Made by a program: the position numbers and the translations under genes. From positions 3,720,001 to 3,784,000 of the forward strand of contig JAMXDE010000003.1 of the NCBI GenBank assembly GCA_026770025.1: a stretch of DNA of 64,000 nucleotides, written 5' to 3'. Source of the DNA: Craspedostauros australis (lineage: Eukaryota; Bacillariophyta; Bacillariophyceae; Mastogloiales; Achnanthaceae). Below are positions 38,576-49,693 of the stretch, one piece after another. The notes under the pieces were generated by a model. That model made no database searches. It saw nothing but the letters and a program-made list of their open reading frames with translations, and was not told the origin of the DNA. The first letter of the stretch is position 1. The number at the start of each line of letters is the position of its first letter.

Positions 38576-41500
38576 GGTGCGAGTACAAGTCGGCACGTTG
38601 TGCCTGGGTGCTGGAAAAGCAAGGTTCCTGAAGGACTTGCTCCAGGAAGTTCGCTGCGTGCGCGCTTGGGCTGGTATCTGACGCGGACGAGTTGGCTGAT
38701 CTGGCTGATCTGGTTTGTTGTTTCGTTGTTTCGCTGGCTTGATTGATTGGTGTGTTGTCTGTTGCGTTGTGGAGATCTGTGATGGAAGCACCAGAAAGGG
38801 CAGAAGCCGCACAAGATACGGAATGGTTTCGGTGGTGGGTGGCGTTACCCCTTTGCAAAATCGACCTTTGCTTGATTTCAGGTAATTAGTTGACCACAAC
38901 TCATTTCCAATTCTGCCGTTTTCAATCCGTCTGTTTTTGTTGTTGGCCCAGCAACCACTCATTCTGGTCAAACTGGCACAATTGGCGCCAAAACTAGGTA
39001 AGTACTCTTCAATTGTTGCGAAGGTTCGCCGGGAATCATTTCGCCTGCATTTTATCGTTGACTTTTTCGCCTTCCAAGATGTGCCACAGACGTACACGAG
39101 CGAGCGCATGCGAGTACGTGCGAGCACATGGAGATACATGGCTGGTAGATGCGAGTACGAGGACGACCGCTCCATGCCCGTTCGGTCCCAAGGGCCAACC
39201 ACTCCGTCTGAGCGCGGTACCGTTGTACCTCGTACCCGTGTGGAATAACGCCATACTCCGCGCAGGTTGGCAGGTTTTATACCCAAATGCATGGTGCACT
39301 CCACAGAGGTCAGTTTTGAGAGATGTGTTCCTCTACTGCTTTGAGTTGGTGAAGCGGTGTCGACTCATCCAGCCGAGCGAAAAGGTGGTCCGTGTGCGTG
39401 TGTGTGTCTCTCTCTCTCTCTCTCTCTCCACCTCTTGGGATATAGTCGCTCGTAGTACCTGTGTTTCTGGTACATGGCGCACACTTCCAAGAACGGCGAA
39501 GCACGAGTAAGAGCACAACACCTGCGAGTGCAACAGAACACGAAGAGACGAGTTCGCTGTGGCCAAGACACAGTGATGCGGTGACGAGCCATACGGAGTG
39601 AAGCAGATGTGGAGTTTCTTCCCAGGATGAAAAATCTCGGCTTCTCTGGGGAACATCCTGCCCGTGAACTGTTGTGATCAGTTGTCTTTGTCAATTGCGG
39701 ATCACGCTGATACAGTGATCGTTTCCACGATCACACTTTATTTCGTTTAATTGCTATGTCGTGCTTCGCACCTCAGATCTTAGTTGATACTTGCTTTGTG
39801 AAACCTGGCTGATCCCGTCCTGGGCGACCTGCCATTCAAGTTGTCTGCGATCATGGTCGGGTAGGGTGATGGTCGACACACCAATGGAAGAGATGTTGGT
39901 GCCCGCAGTCCTGACATCAGGACAAGAACGATCCGCAGCGGCGGTAAGCGCATCCCAGAGCGATGCTATTTTTGGTCTGCGCCGCATTTCGCAGTGAGCC
40001 AGCCCACCTGCACACGAGGACTCATGCATGCCAACACTCACACCCATTGTTCATGCCACACCATACTCAAAATGCAGGGGGAGTGGAGTTTTTTGTACTG
40101 TTGCATTGCGGAATGGTACACTCCCGTGGCTTTCCTTCGTGCAGGTCGTCGATCATGTGGAGAGCATCTTGCCTCGGGTGTTCCTACACGTCACGAATCG
40201 GGCAGCATCTGCGGAATGAAGAACTCTCCGAACATGTTACAGGTACAGTATCCTGGGTGAGATGTCCACCCACCCGTCTACACAAACCCGATGCTGATCG
40301 TAGTCAGGGTCATCCCAGCAACCTGGAGAAATCTGCAGAGGTGCACCAGAGCGAAATCAGTCAATGATAATCCGTCGGCGGAAAACAAATAAATCTGAAC
40401 GGCGGTCGTAACTGTCAGCAAGTGCCACCAAGAGAGCGACGTGAATTCTTGCTGGGAGAGCCCTTGACGCTGTGTACAGTACGCTTGGTATTATATCATT
40501 ACCTGGCGGTTCGAGATGCGCGACTGTTGGATCCACCGAAACACCGTGGATGCAAACAAGAAATATGTTGTAGCTCGTGTCGTAGCTATTTTGCACGAGG
40601 ACGAGCACGAGCCACAAGTATGAATGCGGTTGTTCAGCAGTTGCTTGTGGCCAGGCCTTTCATTTGCCCCATCGCATCTTGTTCATTGGGCGGAGTGCAA
40701 TAAGGTTAGACCATGCGCCCTGCACTCAAAGTGACTGGGTTCGTGCTGCACGATGATGTGCGGCTTCCGAGCCGAGAGGAGTCCTTGAGGCTTGTCGGCG
40801 ATTCAGGAGAAGCTGAGATCGTGGTTGGATGGACACCAACCAGCACACTTGTTGCGATATTTGGATGGATGGTACCGACGTCGAGACATGATTTGTCGTA
40901 CGACTACGAGCACCATGCATGTGTCGTGGTGGTAGCAGCACCAACTATGAGATTTCACAGGCGTCAAGTTCTTGGCGGAGGCACCCCATGATCGCATGGT
41001 AGATCCATTCGATGATCAATGAAAGATCGATGCATCTTTGCGATGCATCATTGTTCGCAAACACCCAACATTTCGAGCAGGCGTTCATGAGCCTCAAGCA
41101 CCGGTGGAACAACGTCGGGTAACATCGGGCAACATCGCTAATGAAAGGAATGCTGTCTTCGTTGAAGCCAACATTATCAACTCTCGCAAACTGATGCGTT
41201 TTGTCTTCGTTGTATGGCACGGCTACGCCTTCCATAAAGCTGGTTATCCTTCCTTCCTTCCTTCCTTCATACATAGACCATTGCATGATGCAAGAGCCAG
41301 GATCGCCATCGAACTCCCCGGGCCAATCATGTTCTCTGCACACCGAGAGAAGCAGCGGTAGAGAAGCATGGAATCAGCCAATTTTCGAAAGGCGGCGACG
41401 CATGGCATGATTCCATCTTCTACAGATGTACTCGTACTTAGACAATGCCGTGTTTGTCCACATATACGACGAGCCTGGAAGTATAACATTTGTATTGCAT

Positions 41501-41758
41501 GATTTTCGGTTGGTAAGATCCGTCGGTAGGGCATGCGTATCGGGGGGTCGTTGGGAGCAACCCTGTGTGCACTTGGTCCGACACGACACCGCCATCTGTT
41601 CCAGTGTGCACTTTCGTCAACAGTGCTGGCCAGGCCACTCTGTTGCGATGTGATGGATTGCGACATGCGCTCTGCCACTTCATCACTTCATCTGGTGCTT
41701 GTCTCTTTCTTCATTCACACAAGGCTTCAAACCGACAGCTGCGATATCCGGATGGTGA
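38576..41758. other. Region between the methyltransferase and HSF genes
   Basis: About 3.2 kb. Apart from a possible terminal exon at 40145-40219 nothing coding is supported. A CT microsatellite lies at 39407-39428 and TTCC repeats at 41250-41270. A 92-codon ATG frame at 40713-40991 has no recognisable content and is not annotated as a gene. Confidence 0.4.
40145..40219 (+). CDS. Possible terminal exon of an unrecognised gene
   Basis: After a good acceptor (CTTCGTGCAG) the frame reads VVDHVESILPRVFLHVTNRA and then a few residues before the stop, which looks like a C-terminal exon. Plausible upstream coding pieces lie at about 39810-39945 (ADPVLGDLPFKLSAIMVG and VMVDTPMEEMLVPAVLTSGQ), the latter ending at a possible GTAAGC donor, but a consistent chain of exons could not be built. 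The opposite strand at 39754-40047 is also open, so the strand is uncertain. No function proposed. Confidence 0.2.
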   Translation, partial: VVDHVESILPRVFLHVTNRAASAE

Positions 41759-43435
41759 TCACTTCTGATTTTGACCAAAGGTGTGGATGATCTCTTGCAC
41801 AATATCAGGAGATTCGGTGACTGCCATGGTCTGACCGACTCGAGTGTATAGTGCCGATGATCTGTCGCGTTGCTGCTGCTGTTGTTGTTGTTGTTGCTGT
41901 TGCTGCTGTTGCTGGATAAAGGGATCCAAGCCTGAGGTTGTTGCGATTGGATACGCGGCTTGCTGGTCAGTGTTGTTGCCCTGCGGGAGCCGCAGGTCCA
42001 CCGACTCCAAACTCATCGTTATCACCGCTTTGTCATCCTGGGGTATGCGTGCGGATATGGATGAAGCAGCATTGGCGTCGATGGAGGTGCTTCGTGTGGA
42101 TTCCAATCCAGACATTGGCCTCGAGGTTGAATGAAGTATCATGGGGCGGAGATCGTTGGGACTCGGGCCTCGTTGGGATGGTACAGCAGCCTCCATGATG
42201 TAGTCATTGTTCGATTGGTTGCTGACATGTCGCTGGAACATTGTGGTCGGACTTGCATCTGGCCCTTTTTGCCAAGGCGTGAATCTCTGGCCAATGTCAT
42301 CGTGCCTTGGACTGGCGTTAGCGTTGGCATGGAAGTTGGCAGTGGAGGCGGCTCTGATGTTGTTGCCCTTCTCCTGTTCTTTGCTCTTGTCGCCACCACT
42401 GACATGATTGGAAGTGTTGTTGCTGCTGTTGCCGCTGGTCGTGCTGCTACTGCCAGGCTTTGATCTGATCACCATGTGCAACAGCTGAGGCTGGTCTCTG
42501 AAGAAGTAAGGATGCCAGTACTCACCTTCGTGCTTGCTCCGCGACTTCCGAACAAAACCGTACAGATTGAGCTGCCGCTGAAATGACTTGTACTTGCGTG
42601 ACCCGAAGTATACCGGCTGGACCTGCTCTTGGAATAGCTTCGGCATGTAGATCATGAATCGATGGTGCTGTGAATTCCCAGATCCAACAGTCGCATCATC
42701 ACCGGCCGCGGTGGTAGGCTGTTTTTTATTTTGCTCGATCGGCAACCACGAGACGATATGATCAAACTTCTTCTTCGTGGCATCCTCGAGCATCTGATGC
42801 AGCCTGTACGGGAAGCGCTCCATCAGCTGCTCCAGGCTAACTCCAGCATTGGGGCCGACTGCACTTGAATAGGCCGACTTGCTCGTGGCTGAGCCCTTGC
42901 CTACCGACGCAGGCACAGTCGGAGACGGTGTGACTGACGAGGACATGGCTGGAGGAGGTGGTGGTGGCTCTGAATTCCGACGCGACGTTGATGATCGCAG
43001 GCGAGTCGAGGTATCCGACATGGAAGTTGTTGCCGGGGGCATTGCAGTCGTCATTTCTGATGATCGTCGCGATCTACTGCTGTTGTTCATGCTGCTACCC
43101 ATGCTGCTGTTCATGCTGTTATTCATTTCGCTGTTTTCAATACTGCTCTCGCCAAAGACTAACGCGTGTGCAAAGTCTTGTTGGTGCTGTTGTTGGTGCT
43201 GTTGACGTTGTTGTTGACGTTGTTGTTGCCACTGTTGAGTCCCCCTTGAGACGACACGTGCGTGATCTCTTTGATCCGCGCCTGCTTCTGCGAACAGATC
43301 GTCGATGTTATCGAAGTCAGGCAACCTTTGCTGATAGCGCTCTTCGTTTTCCGGGCCCTGCCCCTGCCCCTGCCTTTGCCGCTGTTGCTGTTGCTGCCGC
43401 CGCCCGTGCTGCTGATCGCGGTTGTGAAAGCTCAT
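41759..43435 (-). CDS. HSF-type transcription factor
   Basis: A 558-residue protein with a heat-shock-factor DNA-binding domain at about residues 205-320: FPYRLHQMLEDA, HIVSWLP, FMIYMPKLFQEQVQPVYF, then the recognition helix KYKSFQRQLNLYGFVRK and EYWHPYFFRD. HSF family members are numerous in diatoms, and many are not heat-related. Unusual here is an insert of roughly 25 residues (NKKQPTTAAGDDATVGSG...) between the strands before FMIYMPK. No clear leucine-zipper oligomerisation region follows the domain. The N-terminus is Gln/Arg-rich and Ser/Met/Asn-rich; a run of about 16 Gln encoded mainly by CAG/CAA sits near residue 508 (41873-41912). ATG 43435 is the first Met of the frame. Its target genes are unknown. 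Confidence 0.88.
   Translation of the reverse strand: MSFHNRDQQHGRRQQQQQRQRQGQGQGPENEERYQQRLPDFDNIDDLFAEAGADQRDHARVVSRGTQQWQQQRQQQRQQHQQQHQQDFAHALVFGESSIENSEMNNSMNSSMGSSMNNSSRSRRSSEMTTAMPPATTSMSDTSTRLRSSTSRRNSEPPPPPPAMSSSVTPSPTVPASVGKGSATSKSAYSSAVGPNAGVSLEQLMERFPYRLHQMLEDATKKKFDHIVSWLPIEQNKKQPTTAAGDDATVGSGNSQHHRFMIYMPKLFQEQVQPVYFGSRKYKSFQRQLNLYGFVRKSRSKHEGEYWHPYFFRDQPQLLHMVIRSKPGSSSTTSGNSSNNTSNHVSGGDKSKEQEKGNNIRAASTANFHANANASPRHDDIGQRFTPWQKGPDASPTTMFQRHVSNQSNNDYIMEAAVPSQRGPSPNDLRPMILHSTSRPMSGLESTRSTSIDANAASSISARIPQDDKAVITMSLESVDLRLPQGNNTDQQAAYPIATTSGLDPFIQQQQQQQQQQQQQQQRDRSSALYTRVGQTMAVTESPDIVQEIIHTFGQNQK
41873..41912 (-). repeat. Glutamine-coding CAG/CAA repeat
   Basis: Imperfect CAG/CAA triplet run on the minus strand encoding about 16 consecutive Gln near the C-terminus of the HSF-type protein; a likely site of length variation. 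Confidence 0.85.
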
Positions 43436-46400
43436 TTGGCCAGTTGCGTTTTGCTCAGACCTGATGTCGCTTTCTACTCATGTGTACTTGTTGTCCAGCG
43501 ATACCAACACAACAGCTCGGCTCTGTTTGCCGTTGGAGAATGGAGATGCGTTGATCGAGCGCAATCCTGTTGGGAGTGTATCCCCGCTGTGTGGTCCGTC
43601 CAATGTCGGCCTTTTGATCAACGGCGCGTGGTTGTGGGGTTGTGCGGTTGTGTGATTGTGTGATTGTGTTGGTGTGTGCACAGTTTGTGACATCAAAGTT
43701 AACGATTGATTTGGCAATCAGTCAATGGACCAGCCAGTCAATGAATCAGTCAATCAATCACCTGGCGATGCTTTGACGGTTGATGAATAGCAGCCAGGGA
43801 GCGAACAATTGCCGGCAGTTTGGAGATTGTCGGTTGTGGGTTGTGGGTCGTTGCCTGGATTCAGCTGAAAGCCAGAGCGGTTCAGAGTAGCGCAACAGTC
43901 CACGAGACTGATGTTTGACCAGCAATCGGCGTGATTGTGTGTTTGGTCGTCTTTCTGTATTGTCTCTCTGTTTGCTGTGTCTCTTCGTTGAAGTTGCGTG
44001 TGAGAGTTGCCGTTCTGTGGCCTCTTGTTCCGATCTCTCAAGTGTTTGGCAATTTCGCCTGTGAGGCGTGATGGGCGAATTCGTGAAAGTTGGTTCGCGG
44101 GAGGAGGAAAAACGATCAGGTGCCCCTGGGATACTGTGGGTACTGTGCGGAATGCATCACGTGCACAGCGTGTCGTTGTCGTCACCAACACTTGCGATTT
44201 GCACAGGGGACCAGCGTGGAATGGCGCGGAATACCAGTTGCGTGAAGCACCACGGGCATGCACTTGCACAGGCAACAGGTACAGTCGGGGCTGGTATGTA
44301 TGTGCATGGTGTGCTGCAGTAGTACTTATACTCCGCGCATGCGAATACTTGTTCATACGGATACTGAGGTGTTAACCGTGACAGTCTCAGCCGCAATATG
44401 AGTAGTGCACAATTAGTCTGAATCGCACCACCAACAGCACCAACAGCACCAACAGGACCAGAAGACTCACCATGACGATTCTGTGCCGCCGCGACGGTCG
44501 TGTGCACGAGATGATACAAGCACGAGCTACAAGGGCTCCCCTGCCGCTACTCGTGGCATGTGTGTATACTTGTACGATCGTCCTGGTACGTATGCTGCAG
44601 GCCCTCACAATCGTGTTCCAGAACATGGATGTTTGGCCTGACCCGTACAGATAGTTCGCAACGTGTGCGTGTGTGTTTGTGTTGGTACCACGAGGAAAAA
44701 GGGCGTTTCAAAACATGTTGTGACAAAAGCTTGTTGACCCCAAATGCGCCCCAGAGCGACAAGATCTGCGGACGCTTAATGCATTTAGAAGTTTGTCATT
44801 GCGATTGCATCACATACCCAAATGCAAACGGAACGGACCGATCGGATTCTTGTCTTTGTTCCACAGTGTCGTGTCCCTCCTCCGAAAGAGCGTTGCCGAA
44901 CCCGATCCCTCGTGGGTGTCAAATCTGTTGGGTGGATGTAGCTGGTAGTACCGCGGAGCAGTCGCAGATGCCCACGAGCTACCATACTATACTCTAGATT
45001 GCACTCGTATGTAGACTAGGTACGTGGAGGTATTGTGCGAGTATTACAATACTCCCCCCAACTGGTAGAGCACGTACTGTGCTGTTGGGTGCCAACCTCA
45101 CGCCTTTACGTCTGAGCAGAACGAAGCGTAGATTCGCCCAACTTGGTACCGTGACAGAGATCAACACTCGTGGTTTGGCGGACCACCCCATTGTTTGGAG
45201 TTCCATCAGCCGCAGCATTGGCCCTCCAGAGAGTGAGAGAGAGAAAGAGTGACGAACTCCAACCAAAGGGGGTGACATTACCGCAGGCACACAAAAACGC
45301 ACGTTCCTGGCCCCTCTCTCTCTCTCTCTCTCTCACACTCACTCTCTAGAGAAAACGAAGAACTCGGACTCCCAGTTGTGGAAGAGAGACATGGGACGCT
45401 GTCTACTCGATTAGTATGCGTACTCAAAGGGAGGCGCCACATGCTAGAGAACCGCAGCTGTTGCCCCTGTTCCTGCACATTTGTACAGTACACATTTCCA
45501 GCACGATCTGCTCTACCTTGGCGCGACCGCCTTTGCAAGTCCCGGTCACAGTTTCTCCGTCAGATTGTGCATCACTTCTTGATCGGGGAAGGCAAGAGGA
45601 GGCAGCCTCTCCACATCACGCGCAGTACTCTGGAAGAGGCAAACAGAGAGCGAAAGTTCCGCTGGTAGAAGAATCTTAGCTTGCTCCGCTTTTTCAACCT
45701 CAAATCCTATTGTATGTCTCTAGCAAGAGTACTCAACTTCACTCTGCCTCCTACTCGTAGCAGCATTCTCATAACATGGCTCGTAGCCGTACTCAAACCT
45801 ACCATAGATCGTAGAGCTCTCATCCTCTGCTTGCTGGTGCCGTCCGATGACATTGCAACACCCACGGAACCAAACCAGCGCGGCAAGATGGCAACTCGCG
45901 ACGAGTGGGCAAAGATGGGCGCGAGAGCGAGTGGCGTATGAGCCATGTGTGTCGGCAAATCTGGTGATTCGTTCCTCTCGGAACACAAAATTGTTGACAC
46001 ACTGTGCTCGTCGCCGTGTCCACAACCAGCCCAACAAAAGGAGCGAAAATCACCAAAGAGCACCGAGACAGATCCGAGTCGCGAACACGTGATACGCTGG
46101 CATAAGTATCGACAAAACAAGTCGATCCTCCGGTGTCACTGGTGACGACGTTTTGTTTCAGTAAGGCAATAATGTCATGCTTACTGACAACTGCTGTTTG
46201 GAACAACCATGTTTCATCAACAGCCCCAAAGGGGTATCCAAACAGCACATGCACCACAACTGGCCACACCCCGGCAATCGACTTCAACCGTATTTATATA
46301 CCTACAGTTCGTTGCTTTCCGTGGCACTACCGGATCGTGACAACAGTGACTCTTGTGGACCATCACGACACAGACCAAGAGAGGACCAACCCTTCATCCA

Positions 46401-46711
46401 AAGCCGTAATCGTCACTGTGCACCAACATCGCTCTCCCACTCGGCCGACCACATCACAACATGTCCTCTTGCGTGACAACTATCCGTGACTCGTATAGCC
46501 TATCATGACTGGAAGGATCCGCAAAAGCAAAGCTCAAGACGCTCCAACAACAGTGATGACATCAGCAGCGACAACGACAGGAGATGACGCACATCTCAAC
46601 AACATCGAACAGCCGGAGGCCACAACAGAACAAGTATTATGAATAGAATTCCCAGCGTCGTCCCCGCATCATTCTCTCACAGCCACACTTCGAGTAATCA
46701 TCTCCGTCCTC
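43436..46711. other. Divergent intergenic region between HSF and cyclophilin genes
   Basis: About 3.3 kb between two divergently transcribed genes. No convincing coding region. Near 43650-43750 it contains GTGTGATTGTG and CAGTCAATGA-like short repeats. A CT microsatellite lies at 45313-45334. A 45-codon ATG frame at 46505-46642 precedes the cyclophilin-like start by 69 bp and may lie in its 5' leader. Promoters for both flanking genes should lie here. Confidence 0.45.
45313..45334 (+). repeat. CT dinucleotide microsatellite
   Basis: About ten CT units in an otherwise non-coding stretch. Confidence 0.85.
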
Positions 46712-47680
46712 ATGGTGCTGAAGTTCCAGCGACTGCCTAGGCCGACGAGCCGTAGACAAGTCGGACTCGTCCACACTTCGGCTGTATCAACAAGAGCGGC
46801 AAACCTCCAGTCGTTGATGTGGATGGTACTTTCCATGGTGCTGCTGTGCGCACCGTCAACACAGGTGCTCCTCGGGGCGAGAAATGTTGAAGCACTCGCG
46901 GTGGATTTTCGCCATGGCCATTCTCGGTGGTGTCATGGTCTCGACCCTGCCTCCCTTCGTCGGTCGCAGGTTCAGCTGCAAGCAGCGGAAGGTGACAATG
47001 GAAACTTCGAGAACGACGGTGGCGGCGCACCGACCTTGCCGTCTTCCGGGGTGGACGCCGACCAAAGTAACGCCGTGTCCGCTACGAAGATCTTCTTGGA
47101 CATTTCCATTCGGGACGAGCCCGTGGGTCGTCTGGTCTTCGATATCACCAACCCGTCGAATCTTCCAATCCACACGGAGAACTTCATTCAGCTCATCAGC
47201 GGGTCGCGCCGCAGTATTGACAGCAAAACGCATTACGAAGGCTGCGCCTTCGACTTCCTGCCCACCAGCATCGAGAGCAACCCGCAGTACCGATGGGGAC
47301 ACAGCTGCAAGGGGCGGGGTCGCAATGCCCTCTACGAGTTCATGAAGAAACCAATCACGGATCCTGCCAATCAGCTAATGTCCACGCACTCCTGTTTCGG
47401 TGGGCAGTACTATGGCGACTTTGTCGATCTCAGCGGGAACGGCGCCGGCGGTGATCCTTCAGTAGTCCTCACGGTGCCAGTTGTTGGCCCCGGTTTCGGG
47501 TCGTCCAAATTCTCCATCGTACGGGTTGGCGAATCGCCGAAAGAGTGGCGGGAGAGCCTGCTGATCAACAGCGGCGTGATTGGCATTCTGGACCCGTCCT
47601 GTCTGGATGTACTGCAGCTTATGGCACGTCAAACCGTTGGGCCGCCCACAATCAAGAAAGCAGGTGTGCTGGATGAATGA
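46712..47680 (+). CDS. Cyclophilin-like protein with a signal-anchor N-terminus
   Basis: A 322-residue single-exon protein. Residues ~126-320 resemble the cyclophilin (peptidyl-prolyl isomerase) barrel: KIFLDISIRDEPVGRLVFDI, HTENFIQLISGSRR, HYEGCAFDFLP, STHSCFGGQYYGDF, and SSKFSIVRVGES with GVIGILDPSCLDVLQLMA at the end. The catalytic Arg of active cyclophilins, in the FHRxxP position after YEGC, is replaced (FDFLP), so isomerase activity is doubtful. A hydrophobic stretch MWMVLSMVLLCAP begins at residue ~36, preceded by a basic segment. A later in-frame Met at the start of this stretch would give a classical signal peptide, consistent with secretion or plastid import through the ER, though no exact Phe motif follows. 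Start 46712 is the first ATG. Confidence 0.72.
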   Translation: MVLKFQRLPRPTSRRQVGLVHTSAVSTRAANLQSLMWMVLSMVLLCAPSTQVLLGARNVEALAVDFRHGHSRWCHGLDPASLRRSQVQLQAAEGDNGNFENDGGGAPTLPSSGVDADQSNAVSATKIFLDISIRDEPVGRLVFDITNPSNLPIHTENFIQLISGSRRSIDSKTHYEGCAFDFLPTSIESNPQYRWGHSCKGRGRNALYEFMKKPITDPANQLMSTHSCFGGQYYGDFVDLSGNGAGGDPSVVLTVPVVGPGFGSSKFSIVRVGESPKEWRESLLINSGVIGILDPSCLDVLQLMARQTVGPPTIKKAGVLDE

Positions 47681-48808
47681 AAAGACAAGTGCACGGGAGT
47701 ATCTAGAGAAGTGTCATGGCATGGCGTTGCATGACTTGGCTTGTTTGAAGCGAAGGGATGGGAGCACCCATGAGCGACAGTCATTTCAACATGCACATTT
47801 TTTTACCAAGGCACCTCAAGACGAGCAAGAATAGGAACGTCAGCCTCCGTCCTCGCAACCAGAACGTTCCACGTGCATGATCAAAATGCAAGAGATTCAG
47901 CTTAGGTATCCCATCCCAGATCGTGACATGCTGCGCCGCTCTGCGTTGTGCGGAGCGACACGATGTGATACACTCCGACAGCTCTGCACACACCGTGATA
48001 CTTAGATCGCACGTGTAGATTCTCCTTCCAACGAGCGTGTTATTTGATCATATATACACAACTCTTTTGAATGGAGCATGGTCTACAATCCATTGCGGCC
48101 AGCCATGGAGTGGACGAGTCAGGTCGCGGCTCGTACGACCTACTAAAGTCCAGTTGAATCTTCGGGTTGGTGAGATCAGGATGGGTCGCTGAGGAAGAAT
48201 GACAGAGTAGAGTCCCTTACTGCACTCGTTCCCTGCAGATATATCTTCACCATCCATGGAGTACAGAGCAACATTTGTGTGTCCTATCATGCCATACGAC
48301 TACTCTCCATACATAATACAATAGTACCATATGTGCTGTACTGCTGTCCTTCCACTCTGGTAGCACAAAAGCAGCTTGTGTCGCACATGCGCTCCTGTTA
48401 CCACCAAACAACAGACATAGCAAATCGTGACTGGAAATCGCGATCTTTCTGGAAACACGAATCACTGCATGAAATCAAGTCGAGTCTATAGCAGTACCTC
48501 TGAGAACTCACTGACGTCAGTTTCAGCAACTTGCGCAAAACGTTGATGCCGACACTAAGTCGCACACAGTGCAACGTGCACCAAACACCGACAATGGTGA
48601 TGCTCATCCGTCAGCGGCAGCCAGTCAGCGACCGCAGAACATTCAACGAGTACATGTATTGTACGGCGGCACACGCAGCGAAGAGCTTGATTAAGAGCTG
48701 CGAACGGTAGTCAGCAAGCAGCAAGCAGCAAGCACCAAGGAGACACGCAACATCCACTCGAAGACCATTTCTCTGAGAACGGGTACGGAGCACGAAAACG
48801 AAAAGGAC
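47681..48808. other. Intergenic region between cyclophilin-like and GNAT genes
   Basis: About 1.1 kb; no supported gene. The last ~100 bp before the next ATG (AGCAAGCAGCAAGCAGCAAG near 48714-48733) are purine-rich, in keeping with a 5' leader. Confidence 0.5.
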
Positions 48809-49693
48809 ATGGCGTTCAACAACCCCACACGAAAGCTTCTGCTCCTGGCGTGCTTGGTGCTGTCACCTTCGGCATGCGATGGATTCGCGCCGATCATTTC
48901 AGTTCCTTCCACCGCGCAGAGAAGACCGTTCAGTGGTGCGTCTGCCGCACTGTCTGCCAGTCCAGGCACTGATGCAGACGTGGACTTGATCACGTCGGAC
49001 GAAGAAGGATTCCTGAATGCGGTCGGCGGGTTCCTCGTCGATGCGTTCTGGCTGAATTCAGAGCATCACCAGCTCGGTGTCAAGCCAGAGGAGGTGGATC
49101 CGTCGGTCAAGATGTCGTTGATGATCGAGCAGGCATCGGATTTGCAGGACAAGTACGGGGAGGTGATGGGCAAGCGGCTCCTCGACGCGTGCGTCATCGC
49201 GGCTCTGGATCAGGAAACGAAGCAGATCGTTGGCGTTGTCACTATCAAGGAAACGGTGTTGGATAAGGACGTTGTGCTGGACGGTGAGCGTGCCGAGGCC
49301 GTGTGCAAGAGCACCGTGGCTAGCCTGGGACCGAAGCAACGGCGCGAGTACAAGAACGCTTCCGTCAAGACCATCGCTACTGAGCTCCTTTCGCCTGACA
49401 CCAAGGCTGTGTGCGTGCTGTCCAACCTCGCTGTCTCGCCCAATGCCAGAAGACGAGGCATCGCCAACGTTCTTTGCGACGAGGCGGAAGCGCTGGCGTC
49501 AGATTGGGGCTACTCCCAGATGCACCTCCTTGTGGAGGAGGAAAACACCGCAGCACGATCGCTGTACGAAGGCAAGCTCGGATATCAATTGGACTTCCGA
49601 AAGGAGGAGGACATTGGACTGCGTGCGGATTTGGAGGAAGGAGTCTTTCAAGAGGTCACTGTGCCAACGCTGGTGCTCTCCAAGAACCTGTAG
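48809..49693 (+). CDS. Plastid-targeted GNAT-family N-acetyltransferase
   Basis: A 294-residue protein. The N-terminus has a basic start (MAFNNPTRK), a hydrophobic core (LLLLACLVLSPSA) and the cleavage motif CDG-FAP, the Phe-containing junction used for import into the complex plastids of diatoms; the following Ser/Ala/Arg stretch fits a transit peptide. The mature part has a GNAT fold: substrate-side strands at about 125-150 (VIAALDQETKQIVGVVTIKE), then the acetyl-CoA site VLSNLAVSPNARRRGIANVL (about 202-221; RRRGIA is the pyrophosphate loop), and LVEEENTAARSLYEGKLGYQ at the end. Related plastid GNATs acetylate lysines or N-termini; the substrate here is unknown. Single exon; start is the first ATG. 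Confidence 0.82.
   Translation: MAFNNPTRKLLLLACLVLSPSACDGFAPIISVPSTAQRRPFSGASAALSASPGTDADVDLITSDEEGFLNAVGGFLVDAFWLNSEHHQLGVKPEEVDPSVKMSLMIEQASDLQDKYGEVMGKRLLDACVIAALDQETKQIVGVVTIKETVLDKDVVLDGERAEAVCKSTVASLGPKQRREYKNASVKTIATELLSPDTKAVCVLSNLAVSPNARRRGIANVLCDEAEALASDWGYSQMHLLVEEENTAARSLYEGKLGYQLDFRKEEDIGLRADLEEGVFQEVTVPTLVLSKNL

Noticed and set aside
38576-39304. N-terminal extension of the RNA methyltransferase frame
   Set aside because: The frame opens at a GTG at 39304 and the sequence up to 38576 is not protein-like; a transit-type N-terminus begins at 38575.
39407-39428. CT repeat as a possible regulatory element
   Set aside because: A plain dinucleotide microsatellite; similar tracts occur elsewhere in the window without relation to genes.
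45055-45110. tRNA-like sequence with a D-arm resemblance (AACTGGTAGAGCAC)
   Set aside because: No T-arm GTTCGA motif or pairing acceptor stem could be found at the right distance.
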